DNA of 64,000 bases from Grammothele lineata (GCA_002150815.3 NDFF03000383.1:186001-250000); one strand, 5' to 3'. Shown: positions 1 through 12,487, numbered from the stretch's first letter. Numbers and translations: made by a program. Notes: generated from the letters alone by a model not told the origin.

Positions 1-419
1 ACGCCAGACTGATGTGTACAGTGTCCACGATCCTGGCCACATTTTATGCTGAGATGCGTAACAGCGCAGTCAAGAGGAGCGATACGTACCACAAGAGAGA
101 TACCTGGGAGCATACAACGGAAGAGGCACGGCCCTTGTAAGGCGGGTATCGACACAGTCGATTGAGAGGGACGTACGAAGCATCGCGCCCACAATGTCGC
201 ATTCCTTTCCTTCCTCCTCCACAAGTAAAGCGTTGCTTGAATACATGTAATGCCGTAGAAGCTTTTGTAACAACACGAAGACTGAGCTTGAACGAAACGG
301 AAGTAGAGGAAGAAATCCGAACACACTTACAATGAGGCCACGACGAGTCCGGTCAGCACAGCTCCTATGGACAGATCCAATGTCCGTGCCGACGGCCCTG
401 CGCTGTCACTAGCAGCCAT
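1..419 (-). CDS. DUF6534-type multi-pass membrane protein, 5' part only (cut by window edge)
   Basis: This is the N-terminal part of a multi-pass membrane protein. Exons on the minus strand are 331-419, 177-261, 90-103 and <1-32, with GT-AG introns. The protein starts MAASDSAGPSARTLDLSIGA, then a hydrophobic helix, then FYGITCIQATLYL and WIVDTVHI. These match the DUF6534 pattern (LxxGA..., YGxTxxQTxxY, LWxxDTxH). Exon lengths (89, 85 and 14 nt) nearly equal those of the two full paralogues at 14.2 and 30.1 kb, which supports the model. The family is very large in Agaricomycetes and has no proven function; a seven-helix topology is usual. The rest of the gene lies left of the window. Confidence 0.8.
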
Positions 420-1442
420 GCGGGGACGTCTCTCGAGGTGAGTGGCGACCTAGCAGCGCCAACTTCATCCGTCAGAGAGAGGGTAGGCGTCGAGGATGCT
501 AGGAGAACGCCGCGAGGAAGAGGGGGAGTGCAAGACGTTTGTACATCCGCGACTCGTCGGGCGGACTGTCGCCGGAATTGGGTTGATATGGAGCGAGAGA
601 TTATTTTGAGTCTGACCAAAAGGCGTAGGAGAGGAGGAGCGTACATGGAGCTAACGGCATATAGGAGTACACAGGGGCTGCGATGTTGCCGCCATGGCGT
701 GGCGGAGCGGGAGAGCAGCCACAACGGGGGTCGATCGTGCATGTTCTGGCCCGGAATCGCATCGCCGAGCGATTGCACCCGCCGTCTTGCCTTGTGTGCC
801 GGGAGACCATCGAGTGTCCTGGCTGCAACGAGGCCTTCCGGTCGCTGCGCAGCACATGTCACCCCAAGCCCTCCCTAGAGTCAACATTCTGCGTCGTGCT
901 GACTAGGCACCGGAGCGTCGAGCGACGCCTCTATTTCGCATTTGAGATTCAGAGGTCGACGGAGCACGGAAGAGGGTCCAGAAAATCGTAGGATGAGTAG
1001 AGTCGTACATGATCAGCGTGCTCAGGAGAAGGTCAGGCACCTGAATTCTGCTAGGCACCCGCATTAATTTAAGTTTGACGCTTGTTGTAAGTTGGCGTTT
1101 AACCTTGCTCTAATCCGGCTATCGGGCTTCAAATTCAACTTATAGGCGTTCTATTCGAAGGGCTTACGTCATCCCCTTTCCTTTCATATTACCAGGCTAG
1201 ACTTCATGCATACTCGCATTTGGCTGCGTCTGCCTCGCGAACTTGCCCATCAACTCTCAGGACCATGCATTCTGCTCAATCGCTTCTTGTCGTAGCCTCT
1301 GAAATGGTGTAGGGTCAGCCTCTGATCAGAAAGTCTCGTCTTCAACTTGCAAGCATGCGCCGCCCTCGAGTCCAACCCGCGCACGCGTTGCGGAGGCATC
1401 GTCTGCCGTCTCTAGCATACCCCTCCCCCACCAGGCTCAACG
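420..1442. other. Intergenic, no gene seen
   Basis: Several overlapping open frames occur on both strands at 438-991. None has splice signals, a recognisable domain or a paralogue in the window, and I regard them as chance frames. The stretch holds the upstream region of the DUF6534 gene on the left and the upstream region of the AKR pseudogene on the right. Confidence 0.5.
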
Positions 1443-1450
1443 CGTATAAG
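1443..1450 (+). promoter_or_regulatory. Retained TATA box of the AKR pseudogene
   Basis: The sequence gcgtataa lies about 100 bp before the pseudogene start codon. The intact AKR at 36-37.6 kb has the same gcgtataa box at a similar distance. The leaders between box and ATG are also alignable (CAGCCCAA, CAACCAACA blocks), so the pseudogene keeps the promoter of its parent family. Confidence 0.55.
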
Positions 1451-1543
1451 GACGCCGCAGCGATTGCTACTCAGCCCAATACATAGTACTCAGCACTCAA
1501 CCAACATCTATATCAACTTTCCTTCTCGCGTCTCATCAGCATC

Positions 1544-2127
1544 ATGGCCAAGTTTGGGGCTCAGCCTCCTCATCCCGCTACCCGGCCGCTACCACCACTC
1601 CCTCGCGCTCAGCGTTGGTTTGCGTATCTTCTCCCTCTGCCTCGGAGCGGTGTGTAATTTTGACCAGGGACCAAATGGTCATGGTTACCAAGGTATGTTT
1701 CTATGCTGGGCTTCGTTCGAGCTGTCGCGAGGAGGGGGAATGTTTATGTAGGTCTCGTCGTAGTCCTCAATGAACCCGAATCGTGGGCGGATCGACATCA
1801 AGCAATACCTGGCGTGGGCGGAGAGCAATTATGAGACCACAAGTTTGAGGGTTGAAGAGTCGCTCGCACTCCGTACATCGATATTCTCTACGTCCACTGG
1901 GTGTGTATACTCGTCCTCCCCACGCATATATCCACGCTAAAGTACTGCGACTGCTTGTAGGACGGCAACGCGACTCCGACCGAAGAAGCTATGAGCGGCC
2001 TACACGTGCTGATCGGCATGTCCGACAAAGTCCTCTACCTCAGCATCTCCGACACCCGTGTTTCTTGAGCGCGAATTGGTACGCGTGGGACCGTGCGCCC
2101 GGGATGTTTGACCTGTGTTTGAGGATA
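1544..2127 (+). pseudogene. Decayed aldo-keto reductase (aryl-alcohol dehydrogenase-like)
   Basis: This is a broken copy of the AKR at 36168-37620. The ATG at 1544 opens a frame with GAQPPHPAT, matching WAQPPHPAT of the intact protein, but the frame shifts and reaches a stop at about 1652. The stretch encoding the catalytic Asp, Tyr and Lys region is missing. Homology resumes at about 1772 (DIKQYLAWAESNYETTSLRV against [20 protein letters not shown]). A small deletion then shifts the frame before YIDILYVHW. After an intron-like gap it continues GLHVLIGMSDKVLYLSISDT (about 2008) and fades out by about 2127. With frameshifts, an internal deletion and loss of the C-terminal half, it cannot make an active enzyme. 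The homology is clear by eye although the breakpoints are approximate. Confidence 0.8.
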
Positions 2128-2720
2128 GAAATCTGTCAAATGATCATAAGACAGAACAGTCAAGAAGCGCTGAGTTATAGATGTTGTCAGTGAGTGTCCA
2201 TGGGTGGGACTCGGCGCAAGGAAGAAGCAGGGAGAGCAAGGGGAAGGCTGGCTAGAATGGGTGTGGTTGTGTGTCTTGTGTGAACACAAGTGACATGATG
2301 GTTTGACACGTTGCCCAGCGTTGCCCGCGCCGCTGGGCAGAGAAAGCGACGTTCTTCGTCACGTCTCCTTCCCGGCGGGGCCGCCCAGGCACGCTAGAGT
2401 CCGACTTGATTCTGCCCAGTACCGTCTCTCGGACTACGAGCAGCGGATACGTGCCAGAATCTCATCCCGTGTTCTTATATCTGCTTCTCAATACAGTCGT
2501 TGTACCGCCCGGAGGCGGTTATTCTAGGAAGGGCGCACTCTGCCACATGCCACAGAAGAGGTTCCTGCTAGGCTTAGTGTGGCACCGGCGCATCATGATG
2601 TCCTAGCGTTCTCCGTTCGTGCGTCTGTACCGTTTTGCGTTTGAGTTTAGCTCATATGCCAGTGTCTCATAGGCACATGGCGTTCCCTCAAACGACTCGG
2701 AGCTGTTTCCTAGTTCCAGG
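2128..2720. other. Intergenic, no gene seen
   Basis: Short open frames occur on both strands, without domain or splice support. The last 100 bp is the presumed promoter and leader of the serine hydrolase gene. Confidence 0.45.
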
Positions 2721-4671
2721 ATGCGGGCCTCCCAAGCTACCGCGGTTGGCGTCGCCTCCGTGCTTGCTGGTCTCCACTATTCCGGATACTTATCAATCCC
2801 TTTCCTACAGTCTTCTACTGGCAGCAATGGCTCTGAACGATGGAGCTGCCGCCCGTTCCTTCCCAACCTCTTCGCTGACACACCTCCATCTTCAGCTCAT
2901 CCTTCTATATCTGCTGCTACCCACACACTCGACTCTTTCTTCGAGAAGAGATTCTCCGTAGGGGACATTGACAGTCTCTCCGTCGCCCTCGTCACGCTTG
3001 ATGGCCCGCTTTTCGAGAAGAACTTCGGAGTCGTGCGCGGAAACGAAACCGAAACCTCCCCGCCTACGTCGAGTCATTCGATGTATCGCATCGCGTCGGT
3101 CTCCAAACTGTTTACAGCATTGGAGGGGCTGATTTTGGAAGAAAGAGGCCTCATATCCTGGTATGTTTCTACGACCTCTTGGATTTGTACGTCGCTCACA
3201 ACGCGTTCAGGAACGACCCGGTTGACAAGTATATCAACAATTTCAAGTACCGTCTAGATGGCCTTGACCCTTCCATTCCTGCGCAGGCCCGCGAATCTAC
3301 ACCCATGACTCTGTGGCAGCTCGTTACGCACACGTCGGGGCTCGGGAGAGATTGGCCACCAGGCGTCGTGTCTGACTGGCCTGATAGCATGTTCGGTGGC
3401 GGCCCCCCGCCGACCAACGGCCACCCCTTCCCATCGCATCAAGCCCTCTTTGATGCCATAGAAAAGCACCATCTGACCTCGCCGCCCGCGACGTACCCTG
3501 CCTACTCCAACACCGGGACGGGTCTCCTCGGTATCACCTTGGAAGCAGCAAACAACGCAGCTTCAGGCGCGAGCCCTCCGCTCAGCTATGCGGATCTTCT
3601 CCAGCGCGACATTTTCGAGCCCATGGGCCTCAACGGCAGCCACTTTTTGACCTCAGAGGCGAACAAACATTTGGTCGTCGTGCCCTCGGTCGGCCCCGAA
3701 GTTGCTGTAAGTGGACTCATTTCCAAACATCTGTCTGACACATTAACACGTCCTCTTCCTCACAGGACCAGGACTTCCTCGATGCGATGAACACTGCAGG
3801 AGGACAGTTCTCTTCGCTGTCAGATCTTATCACTGTCACCCAAACATTGCTCAACGCGCATCACCCCAAGAGCCAGATCTCGCAATACTCCCTCGACAAG
3901 TGGAAGCAGACGGTACACGCGTTCGAGGAAGACGACTGGACCGAGGTCGGCTTCATCTGGGAAATCATCAAAGCCCGCGACTCCAACGGACGTCTGCGTA
4001 AGATTTATTGGAAACGTAAGCTCTCGGAGAGCTCTGTTGTTCTCGTCTCTGACCCTTTTTCTACTCTTGCAGTGGGTGCTATGGTCGGCTACCACTCCGC
4101 TATCGCCATCCATCCCGGCACAGGCTACGGCGTCGTCGTTCTCATGGCCGGTCGTTATCCAGATGCAGCCAAACTCGCGTACGATGCGTTCGAGATCTTC
4201 CAGCCAGCTATCGACACGGCGCTTGCGGACATGGCCACAGAGCTATACGCCGGGACCTGGATCGACGCCGAACACAGCGTCGAAAAAGCGTCAGATGCGC
4301 ACATCGTAGTCGAGCGCGGAACGCTGTACATAGAGCAATTCACGCTCCAAGGCGTCGATGTGCTGAAGCGCTTCGGCGCGCCCGGGCGACTCGCGTTACG
4401 CTCGAGTATGCGCCGCGATGAGTTCAGGTGCGCATATGATTTTCCGTAGGTTGGGGCTCACGAGCTTACCGCGGTGCGAACCCGCAGGATCGACACCGGT
4501 ATTCCGGGGTACAACGGGTTGAAGCACATGGGGTGCTATCCCTATTGGAACGGGCAGGACCTCTGGGGCGTGCGCAACAACGCGGCGATCAATGCTATCT
4601 ACTTCACGGGTACGGGGAAGGACCGGCTGCTTCACGTCCCTTCTGTCTCCGTCGTGCTGAAGCGGAAGTGA
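2721..4671 (+). CDS. Beta-lactamase-related serine hydrolase, secreted or membrane-anchored
   Basis: Five exons (2721-3160, 3211-3706, 3766-4015, 4073-4427, 4488-4671) give 574 aa in a continuous frame. The N-terminus has a modest hydrophobic stretch (about residues 7-30) that may be a signal or anchor. The catalytic S-x-x-K of the beta-lactamase/DD-peptidase fold is S126-V-S-K129 within YRIASVSKLFTAL. The second motif Y-x-N is Y245-S-N247 (PAYSNTGTG). A late HPGTGYGVVVLM segment fits the third-motif strand. Known members of this family (PF00144) include beta-lactamases, DD-peptidases, esterases and LACTB-like proteases; the fungal substrate cannot be read from sequence. The C-terminal half from about residue 400 is a beta-rich extension typical of fungal members. 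The family assignment is firm, the exact reaction is not. Confidence 0.88.
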
Positions 4672-5171
4672 CCCAGCACACTGGCACGCTGGTGTGCTAC
4701 AATCGTGTGGCTAGCAATTCTGAGAACCTCCGTTCGCTGCTTTCTTGTGACATGCCCGTTCTTGGTTGACCTTTCTGTCATCTCCGGGTATTTTGTTGGT
4801 CAGTCGCGCATGGGAAAATAATGCACCGTAATGCCTTTCGATCAGGAGTTGACTTACGGCCAGTTCAAGAGAGTGCGATGCACGGGCCAGGTGCCATTGC
4901 CTCTTCCCGCGAAGCGGGCCGAGTCCGCAAGACAGGCTATAAGCCAACCATTGCAAGCGACGGCAATGTCCTCACACTCACGCTGTGCTCCATTTGACGA
5001 GTCTGCCACGGGTAAAGTCGATTAAGCCATCATGGCAAGTGATATATTATGCAAATAACAGCAACGAGTGTGGTTCGCTCGGTCGACAACAAACGACGAG
5101 GAGAGCAAGGTCGAACGGATAATGTCCGCGCAACAAAGCTACCGCACGGGAGATAATGAACTACTCGGAAC
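4672..5171. other. Intergenic between convergent genes, no gene seen
   Basis: This holds the 3' flanks of the serine hydrolase (plus strand) and of the small secreted protein (minus strand). The open frames here overlap each other and lack any supporting feature. Confidence 0.5.
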
Positions 5172-5860
5172 TTAAGGGAAGTTGATCAAGACGTTGATCG
5201 CCCGGCACTGGGAGGCATCCGCAGGCTTGTACGTGACCTGATCGCCGTGCGTGCCAGGGCACATCGCGAACGAGTCCTTGTCCCCGTTCATCGCGAGCAA
5301 AGGGACACCGGTGTTGACCGACTGAGGATGACGGAAAGCGTGATCAATACCCCGGTTGGACGACTCGACTTTAAGGAAGCCGGCTTACCACACCGCAATA
5401 GTCATGAGCCCCAGTTGTGGGGTCGGAGCGGCCGGTGAAGAAAGCAACGGGGTCACCGTCAGCGACACTGGCGGTCGTAGCCACGATGTTGCCATCCTGG
5501 ATGGGAAGGAGAAGACCGTTGTCCATCGAGAACATGATTTCAGACCCGCTGTATGAGGAGATGGGCTGTAGACGCGTAGGGGTTAGTCCTATGCGGTAGG
5601 CGAAATCAGTTGGCTGGGAGGGCCGCACGTACCGAGAGCAGCCAGATCTGCGATCCGGAGACCGCACCACCGGAGTTGAGGTGGAGCGGGGTCCCGGTAG
5701 AGTTGTCGTTCTGGCCGTCCTTGAAGAACGCGGTCAGCGCGAAGTTCGTTCCGGAGGTGTCGAAGGAGCATGAGGGCGAAGGGTCCCGTGAGGAAAGGGG
5801 GACGCTAACGACGGAAGACACCGCAGCGAGGACGACGGAGGCGAGACTGAGGGCGAGCAT
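5172..5860 (-). CDS. Small secreted protein, family copy A
   Basis: Three exons (5633-5860, 5389-5565, 5172-5321) encode 184 aa. An N-terminal signal peptide (MLALSLASVVLAAVSSVVSV) is followed by a mature region with four cysteines, in the contexts PSCSF, YCGV, MCPG and QCRA. The same exon pattern, with exon lengths differing by only one codon, recurs at 39533-40200 (intact) and 34109-34773 (frameshifted), so these form a local family. Conserved blocks are LNSGGA-S-GS-IWLLS, LLP-QDG, SVADGDPVAFFTG, YCGV and TGVPLLA-NGD. I do not recognise a named domain. A small, cysteine-containing secreted protein of this kind could be a cell-wall or effector-like protein, but that is only inference. Confidence 0.82.
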
Positions 5861-5975
5861 GGCGTAAGGTTGGTTGGTAGAAGAAGGTGCGAAAGGAGCA
5901 GAGAGCGAAACAGAACGAGAGACGTTGCAGAAGAACCTGTGTAGGATGGGGATTGTCTTGGTAGACAGTGGTCAG

Positions 5976-5991
5976 CCTATATAGCTGTCGG
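5976..5991 (-). promoter_or_regulatory. Core promoter (TATA) of secreted protein copy A
   Basis: On the minus strand this reads cgacagctatatagg, about 120 bp before the ATG. The same gayagctatataga/g core precedes the copies at 34.1 kb (about 33985-33999) and 39.5 kb (about 39406-39420). The downstream leader block ACAGGTTCTT is also shared by all three. Confidence 0.6.
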
Positions 5992-7515
5992 GAATGTGAG
6001 GTATGCCGAGCCGTGCAGAATTGAAGCACGGGCACGGAGGCGTCTCGCCGGATTCTATAGGTCAAACGACACCGCTGCAAATCTTACCGACGCGCTTCGT
6101 TAGGCGAGTCGTGTCGTGCCCGGGTGGCTCAGTCATCGCGCGGCCATATTGAGCGATATGGGAGTCAGAAGACACATCATGGCTTGAACATACCCGAGTG
6201 TGCAGGAGGTCGGACCTTGAAGCAAGCGGCGGGGCATCAGCGTGAGCTCATACACCATGTACAAAACTTGAACTATGGTACTCACGAAGTTCCCCGATTC
6301 GTGGGTTCTCTCGCAATCCGAAGTAGCCTCTTTGCTTAAGCTTGACACCGCAGCACTGTACGCGAGTACCCATGCTCTGGCGGATCGGAATAGCAGTTAT
6401 CGAGGGCAAGCTGCAAGCCGATCTGTCCGCAAGTTCAGTGCGATGGAATCGAAGCAGCCGGAATCCCGCCTCACAACTATCACGTCGCGGGCGTTCTGAT
6501 ATGGCGCTCAGTCATTCTCGGCGGGCGCGACTACTGGGCATCAAAATCAGGACTAAGCTTGAGTAGCGCAAAAGTCGACTCGGAAAGATGTGCGAGTCCA
6601 CTCACAACGCATCAGAACATTGAGAGGACAGATGCAGCTCCTGTAGACAGGCGCAGCATGGATGTCAACAACGCCGAGGTATCGACAGTAGCTATGCGAA
6701 GACGACTCTTAGGCCAAGCAATACCGCAACCATGGCACCTCCATTCGCATGATTGAGGCCAAGAGTCGAGGGCAGAGATTACTTGAAGAGTCGATTGAGT
6801 GTGCTCAGTAGTGGAGATTCAAGTTAGGCGGCCTCCGTTTCGCCTTGTGGTATATTCAACGTGGCTGCATGCGAGTCCTGAGGCCTGAGGGGAAGCAAGA
6901 TAGCAAACATCCATTCGCCTGCGAGCCGCCCGAGTCAAAGAGACAAAGAGAAGGCACAAGCTTTACCGGCCGTTGTCAGCGGAAGTGGGCGTTTATCCTT
7001 ATAGTCCTGGCACTTTCGGACTTTGATTACCCTGATGGTTTTAGTATCGGAGCTAAAAGCTCCTTTTGCTCATCTCAGGCTGCAATGGCTCGTTGCTCAA
7101 TTTCGCTTGCGAGTACGCTGCCAGTGAGTAACTTTCAACCCTCCACCTATCATACTGAGCAACTGAACGCTGACGAGGAGGTCGGCCAGCTACTGGCGTG
7201 ACTAGGTGCCACCTCAGCGAGTCCGTGATGCTGCACGTATCCCCAAGCGATGATCCTGCGCAGACCACATACACCCGTGACGTGTGACTCGGTTCGAATT
7301 CGACAACCTGCTGCGGCGACGAAGCTCCTAGGCTGGTCTTCAAAAGTTCAACTTTTGTTTCGCTCTCTCGTGTCCGTCCACTACCATCTCTCGACGGTGA
7401 CCAAGATCTTCAGTTGCAGTACTCTGGCGGGACCCACAGTATCCCCGACTGAGGCTTACTCACCACGAGACGTTCAAGTTGTCGCAGCTACCATCAGGAA
7501 ATCGCACTCGCAATC
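5992..7515. other. Long intergenic region, no gene seen
   Basis: About 1.5 kb between two divergent promoters. Short frames on both strands show no domain, splice-supported extension or match to other genes in the window. Confidence 0.5.
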
Positions 7516-9326
7516 ATGGCCACGCTCTTGACACGCACATCGGCCTCCACAGTACTCACGAATGACGATCTCCTGAGTATCATCATCTACTTCGTGAAGA
7601 ATGGTCGACTGTGCCCTGTTTGGGAAACCCCCATCAATCTCTCAAAGTGCGCTCTTGTCTGCAAGGCGTTCTACAGACCAGCTGTCACCGGTACCGCGCT
7701 ATGGAGCGAGTTGAGCACGCTCACGCCTTTGTGGCGCCTGCTGTCTCTAAAACGTAGCCATTCCTCCTCGTTTCCACGGAAGAGGCATTTCCGCCGCGTG
7801 AGCCTGATACAGTGTCATCCCGGCTGTACAAATACTAACAGTTGTGTGTTGTATAGATCGTGTCTGCTAAGCTGTACGACGATCCGAAGATATGGGCCCA
7901 TTTCCTCTGGCATGCGGGACATGTCCGCTCCTTGCGCGCCACCCCTGAATCGCGCCCTGAAATTCATGCCCAACTCGCCCAAATCGTGTTAGAGCGTACA
8001 AACGGAGTTGGAATCTTCCCTATGGTACAGACGCTGACGACATCAGACACTGCGCACTCAGCAGTGCTTTTGTCGCTGTGCACTTCTGCCCTTCGGACTG
8101 TCTTCGTTGAGCGCTGCGGAGAGTTCATCCCAAGGCCAAGGAACGATGCCGGTTCTGTTACCTTCCTGCGGACTCTCTCCCAGGTTGCGCCGAGCCTCCA
8201 GTCCTTGTCTTTTGACGTTCCGGTGGAAGCAGAAATTATCCCAGAGCTGCTAGGTCTCCCCCACACTATACGACAGTCCACAGCAATGGGCGTCTCGAAC
8301 GCTGCCAGCTTTTACTCCCTCGCAGACAAACCGGGACTTCACCACTTGGTGCTGAATGTCCCAGCCGCCATGTGTCAAGCTCTTCGAAATGCCGCTTTCA
8401 GCTCGCACGGTGAATTGAGACTATCTAGATTAGTCGAGTTATCATTGAGCGGGTTTTACGTTGCTCTCACACCCCTCCTCCGCAATCTCACGGCACCCTC
8501 TCTACGTCGTTTCAATCTCTATTCCATTACTCACCCTGGTATGGACCTGAGAGAACATCCGACCATTGAGGAGTACACCCAATGCTTTGAAGCACTCTCC
8601 GCAGCCGCCCCGGGACTTGAAGAACTACAGCTTGTGTTCGTTCGGAACACGTTCTCCTTCGGCATACTCTTCGCGCCTTTCCTATCCCTGCGTAACATAC
8701 GCTCCTTCGTTTGCACTCTGGAGAAGTTCAACGGACAGGGAGGGATGACCGGCTGCGACGCGGACTTTGCGGCCGCCGCGCAGGCATGGCCCGCTCTCGA
8801 AAAATTCCGCATCCTGCCGGAAGGGCAGCTGTCTTGGGCGGCCGATTGCCCAACAATTCCCTCGCCTACAGTCCTTCGGCATTTCCGCCAGTGCTGTCCA
8901 CGCTTCGTCGATGTCGCACTCCCGCCACTAGTCTTGTGGGCCGCCGCGGAAGATGCTGTTTCGGAGCCGGGCCCGCAGGCTAGCCTTGATACTGGCGGGT
9001 CAGAGCAAGCTATTCACCCGCTCGCGGCACTCTCTATCACCGCGTGGGGCACGACTGAGGCGCAGTTCCAGGCGTGGCCTCGGAGGGTGGAGGGGGAGGA
9101 GTACCTCACTCGCCTGTTTCCTCTCTTGGGGGCCGCCAAAAAGCAAGAGACGCTTCTCCGCGCGATGGTCTCGGGTGGCGGCCACACCATGCCAATGAGG
9201 GTGTTCACGAGAGCGAGAGCGAGAAGGCCGCGCACAGACCTAGGTCTCTCCGGACTTGACTCCGAATTTTCCGACTCTTCCGTATCCTCGGAGTCCTCCG
9301 ATGAACTACTTCCCATGGAATCCTAA
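7516..9326 (+). CDS. F-box-like protein, paralogue of the 40.6 kb gene
   Basis: Two exons (7516-7797, 7857-9326) give 583 aa. The N-terminus carries an F-box-like helix set (LTNDDLLSIIIYFV ... LSKCALVCKAFYRPAV ... LWSEL). The long second exon starts VSAKLYDDPKIWAHFLWHAG and contains leucine-rich stretches (LSRLVELSLSGFYVALTPLL, LEELQLVF). The C-terminus is acidic and serine-rich (SDSSVSSESSDE). The gene at 40602-42327 has the same intron position and closely similar sequence, including WHAGHVRSL, LVELSL-G-Y-ALTPLL and MTGCDADFAAAA-AWPALE. F-box proteins recruit substrates to SCF ubiquitin ligases; basidiomycetes carry hundreds of such genes of unknown target. Start chosen because it aligns with the paralogue. 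Confidence 0.85.
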
Positions 9327-9972
9327 GCAACCGGCGACGATCGTCTCGTAGACACATAGCAAGGTTGAAGAAATATGTTTTGCTGGACTGCATTGCGTCA
9401 CGTATCCTCACTAGTATTTGTAACCGTTCTGCGATGATTGCGCAACTTCTATCCCTGCTTGCACGGTGTTCCCGGGCAGATGCTTTGAGTGTGTCCAGTC
9501 ATCGAGTAAAAGCTACTCAATCTCCCTGTCACTTTGCCACATAACTGTAGACTACGCTGCCTCTCTCCGCTCTGATACTTATACTTGGCTGCTCGAAAAT
9601 GTTCCCAGCTTCATCTGAGCTTTCAAGCTGAACTCCTATCTAGCTTGTCTCACTAGTTCACTAGATATCCGACAGCGCCCACAACGCCAGCAGCGATCAA
9701 CAACCTAGTGACCCTCCCTGCACCGTTTCCCTGTCTCGCCGTACTGCTTGGTACAAAACAATGGTCGCAGAGCCCGCAGTATCCGTCGTTGTAGCAGAAG
9801 CACCAGAGTTGCTTACGGGCGTCCGAGATTGTCATGTGAGATATACTCGCTGCGGTAGGGATCACAAACTAGCAGAAGTCGTGTATACAAAAGGATCCCT
9901 ATCCGTCTCGCGAGACCATAAGGTATCAAGTGACGCAGTGAATGAGCCTCGCTGAACCGCGCTCATCTTCGT
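9327..9972. other. Intergenic between convergent genes, no gene seen
   Basis: 3' flanks of the F-box gene and of the P450. One minus frame at 9653-9865 has a hydrophobic end but no start context, splice support or homologue here. Confidence 0.5.
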
Positions 9973-12487
9973 CTACGCCGAAGCAGTGGGTACGGGCTTG
10001 CAAAACGTGACGTTGATGGGCAGAGAAGGCTTGGGGTTCTTACCAACCGTCGGGTATCGCACACCCGAAAGGTTCCAGGTGACGTTCTTCTCCGAAGGTG
10101 TAAAGGTGAACTTGTTGAGTAGGAGGCACAATACGACCTCTACGGAAACGGGAAAGGGAATGGGGTACCGTTAGTAAGAGCCGCGTACTCAAAAAACAGT
10201 AACTCACTCATCTCGAGCTGAGAGAACTTGAACCCGCTGGGTTTGCGTGTATCAGTGGGATTCTAGCAGAGGTTATGGGTGGCACTCCCAGACTCACATA
10301 CACGCACGGCCGCCAGCAAGGAACGTCATCCTGCAAGACGCAACGTCAGCGATATACCCCACAGCCGCGGCGTAACTCCGATCCCGCGCAACAAGGATAG
10401 CACGCACAAATTCGAATATACGCCAGGCACTTTCGCATCCTGCACGCTCTCCGGAAGAGGCGCGAGCCAGCGCTCGGGCTTCCACTCGAGGGCATCTTCT
10501 CCCCAGATCGCCTTGTTCCTGTTGCACGAAAGGAGACCCGTCGCGAGCGTCGTGTCCTTCGGGATGAAGATCTCGCGGATCTCGCTGCCATCGACGCCGC
10601 GAATTGGCTGCGAGAGTGGGAGGACAACATCCTCGCGCGTCCTAGAGTGTCAATGGGTGTTACGTTGTGTTGAAGGAAGGAGGAAAGGATAGTGATAAAG
10701 TGATACTCACTCGCGGAAGAGGGTGGCGACCGGTGCGTGCCTGCGATATTAATGCATGGTCAAACCGCCTGCGCGCGACTATCACAACGTTGGGTTATAC
10801 GTACAGTCTCAGGGTCTCACGGCATACGGCATCCAGGTACGGCAGGGACACAAGGGTATCGTATTCAAGATCCTGACCACCCGCCAGTGCATCACGGATC
10901 TCCGAGCGAAGCTTCTCCTGGACGTCGAGATGCTTGGCGAGTAGAGAGAGCGTGATGGATAAAGCACTTGAGGTGGTGTCCATCGCAGCGAAGATCAGTG
11001 TCCTAGCGGCCCGTGAGTTGACAAAAAAACAAAGGTCGAACCACTTGTACATACGACATTTGCCCAATGAGTTCCTCTTCTGGTAACTTATCTCCCTCCG
11101 ACGCAGCCATGTTAGCACGCACTGTATCGCGAACACGCTCAGCAAACCCCACAAGGGACATCAACTTCTAAGCGACTGTGTACGCACTCAAGATACTCAT
11201 CAGATCCTTCCCCTCGCCAATTTGACGAGTGACGGCCTCGTCACCGCGAGCGAGCGCTGCTTTCTTGGCCTCGAAAATCGCGACGGAGCGATCGTGTAAA
11301 GTGTCGATGATCCTTGAAAGCCGCTGCGTGGGCTTGTGCGGGATAAACGAGAGAAGCATGCGATTGCGCGCGATACTCCCGAGGTCGGGGATGTATGGCA
11401 AGAATCGGCGCACGAACGCTGCGTCAGTAATCGCCGGCCTGTGAGACACGCAGATAGACAGTGTGCATCGTGAGTTGCGGATGCGGCCTGAACGACACTA
11501 AGGAATATCCTCACGTGAAGTTCTTGATCGCTGTCGCAAACTCGTCGGGGGTATCCGCAGTGAGCTGGTCGAAGGAATAGCCAAGACCAGCCTGGCCGAT
11601 GAGCTCGAGCGCTGTGCGGCCCATCCACGAGAGGATGTCGACCTCTACAGGCGCGTCCTGCTTCTCTCCGCCCTGGGATCGCACGCGAGCCTCTATGGCT
11701 TCCACAAGCTGCAAAGGCAGGGCAGTGAGCCCTTCACGCCGTCAGATCGAACAGCAAGAGTGCGGGACCTACGCGATGGGTGACCTCGTTGAAGATAGGG
11801 ATCATACGCCGCATGTGCGCGATAGAAAAGACTGGGTTGAGCATCTTGCGCTGCTTCCGGTGATGATCACCTGTATACGTGCAGGTCGGTCGTACCATGT
11901 AGATACAAACACCGGATGTGGTACATAATCACTCACCCAGCGTAGCGAGCAACCCGGGTCCGAAGTACAGGGTGTTCGACCTACATTTCGAGTTGCTACG
12001 TCAGAATGAATGCGAGACCCAGTGAGCGTCGTCACGCACTTGATAAACCACGATGTTTCCTCATAGATGTACTGGTCCTTGACGAGCATGGTGTGCAAGG
12101 CCAGCGGGTCGAAGACGTAGAGCATGCGGTGCTACAGGTCATACGCATGAAGTCAGGCTGATCCCCACGGAAAGCGATGACATCGACTCACACCAACAGG
12201 ACCGTGGAGTTTGACCACACCGTCGTAAGAATCAGTGAGGTATTGCACGAAGCCCCAGCCGTTCTTCTCTATGAGTTGCGCCAAGTTGCCTACATCATAG
12301 ATAACGGTCACGTTCAGTATCAACGACAGTGGGACATAGGGGGCTGGTCCTCACCATAGATGAATGAGCCTGAGGGCGGGCCAGGAATATTGTCGAGCGG
12401 AGACTTGATCACTATCTGCCGGAAATACTTCCATAGAAACCAGCAGGTGGAGCAGATAACAGCCCCCTGCAAGAGCGCAACAAGCAT
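9973..12487 (-). CDS. Cytochrome P450 monooxygenase
   Basis: Fourteen exons give 555 aa in a continuous frame: 12355-12487, 12192-12289, 12040-12131, 11937-11980, 11773-11870, 11515-11708, 11188-11438, 11055-11121, 10805-11002, 10711-10740, 10408-10641, 10298-10330, 10208-10236 and 9973-10139. An N-terminal membrane anchor (about residues 1-25) is followed by the proline hinge NIPGPPSG. The I-helix oxygen-binding motif is AAMDTTSS (about 331-338). The K-helix ExxR is E388-T-L-R391. The PERF-like WKPERW follows. The heme loop is FLAGGRACIG with C490 as the iron ligand. All hallmark residues are present, so the enzyme should be active. It would sit in the ER membrane and work with a P450 reductase. 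Family (CYP number) and substrate cannot be assigned by eye. Several exons are only 29-44 nt long, usual for basidiomycete P450s. Confidence 0.95.
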
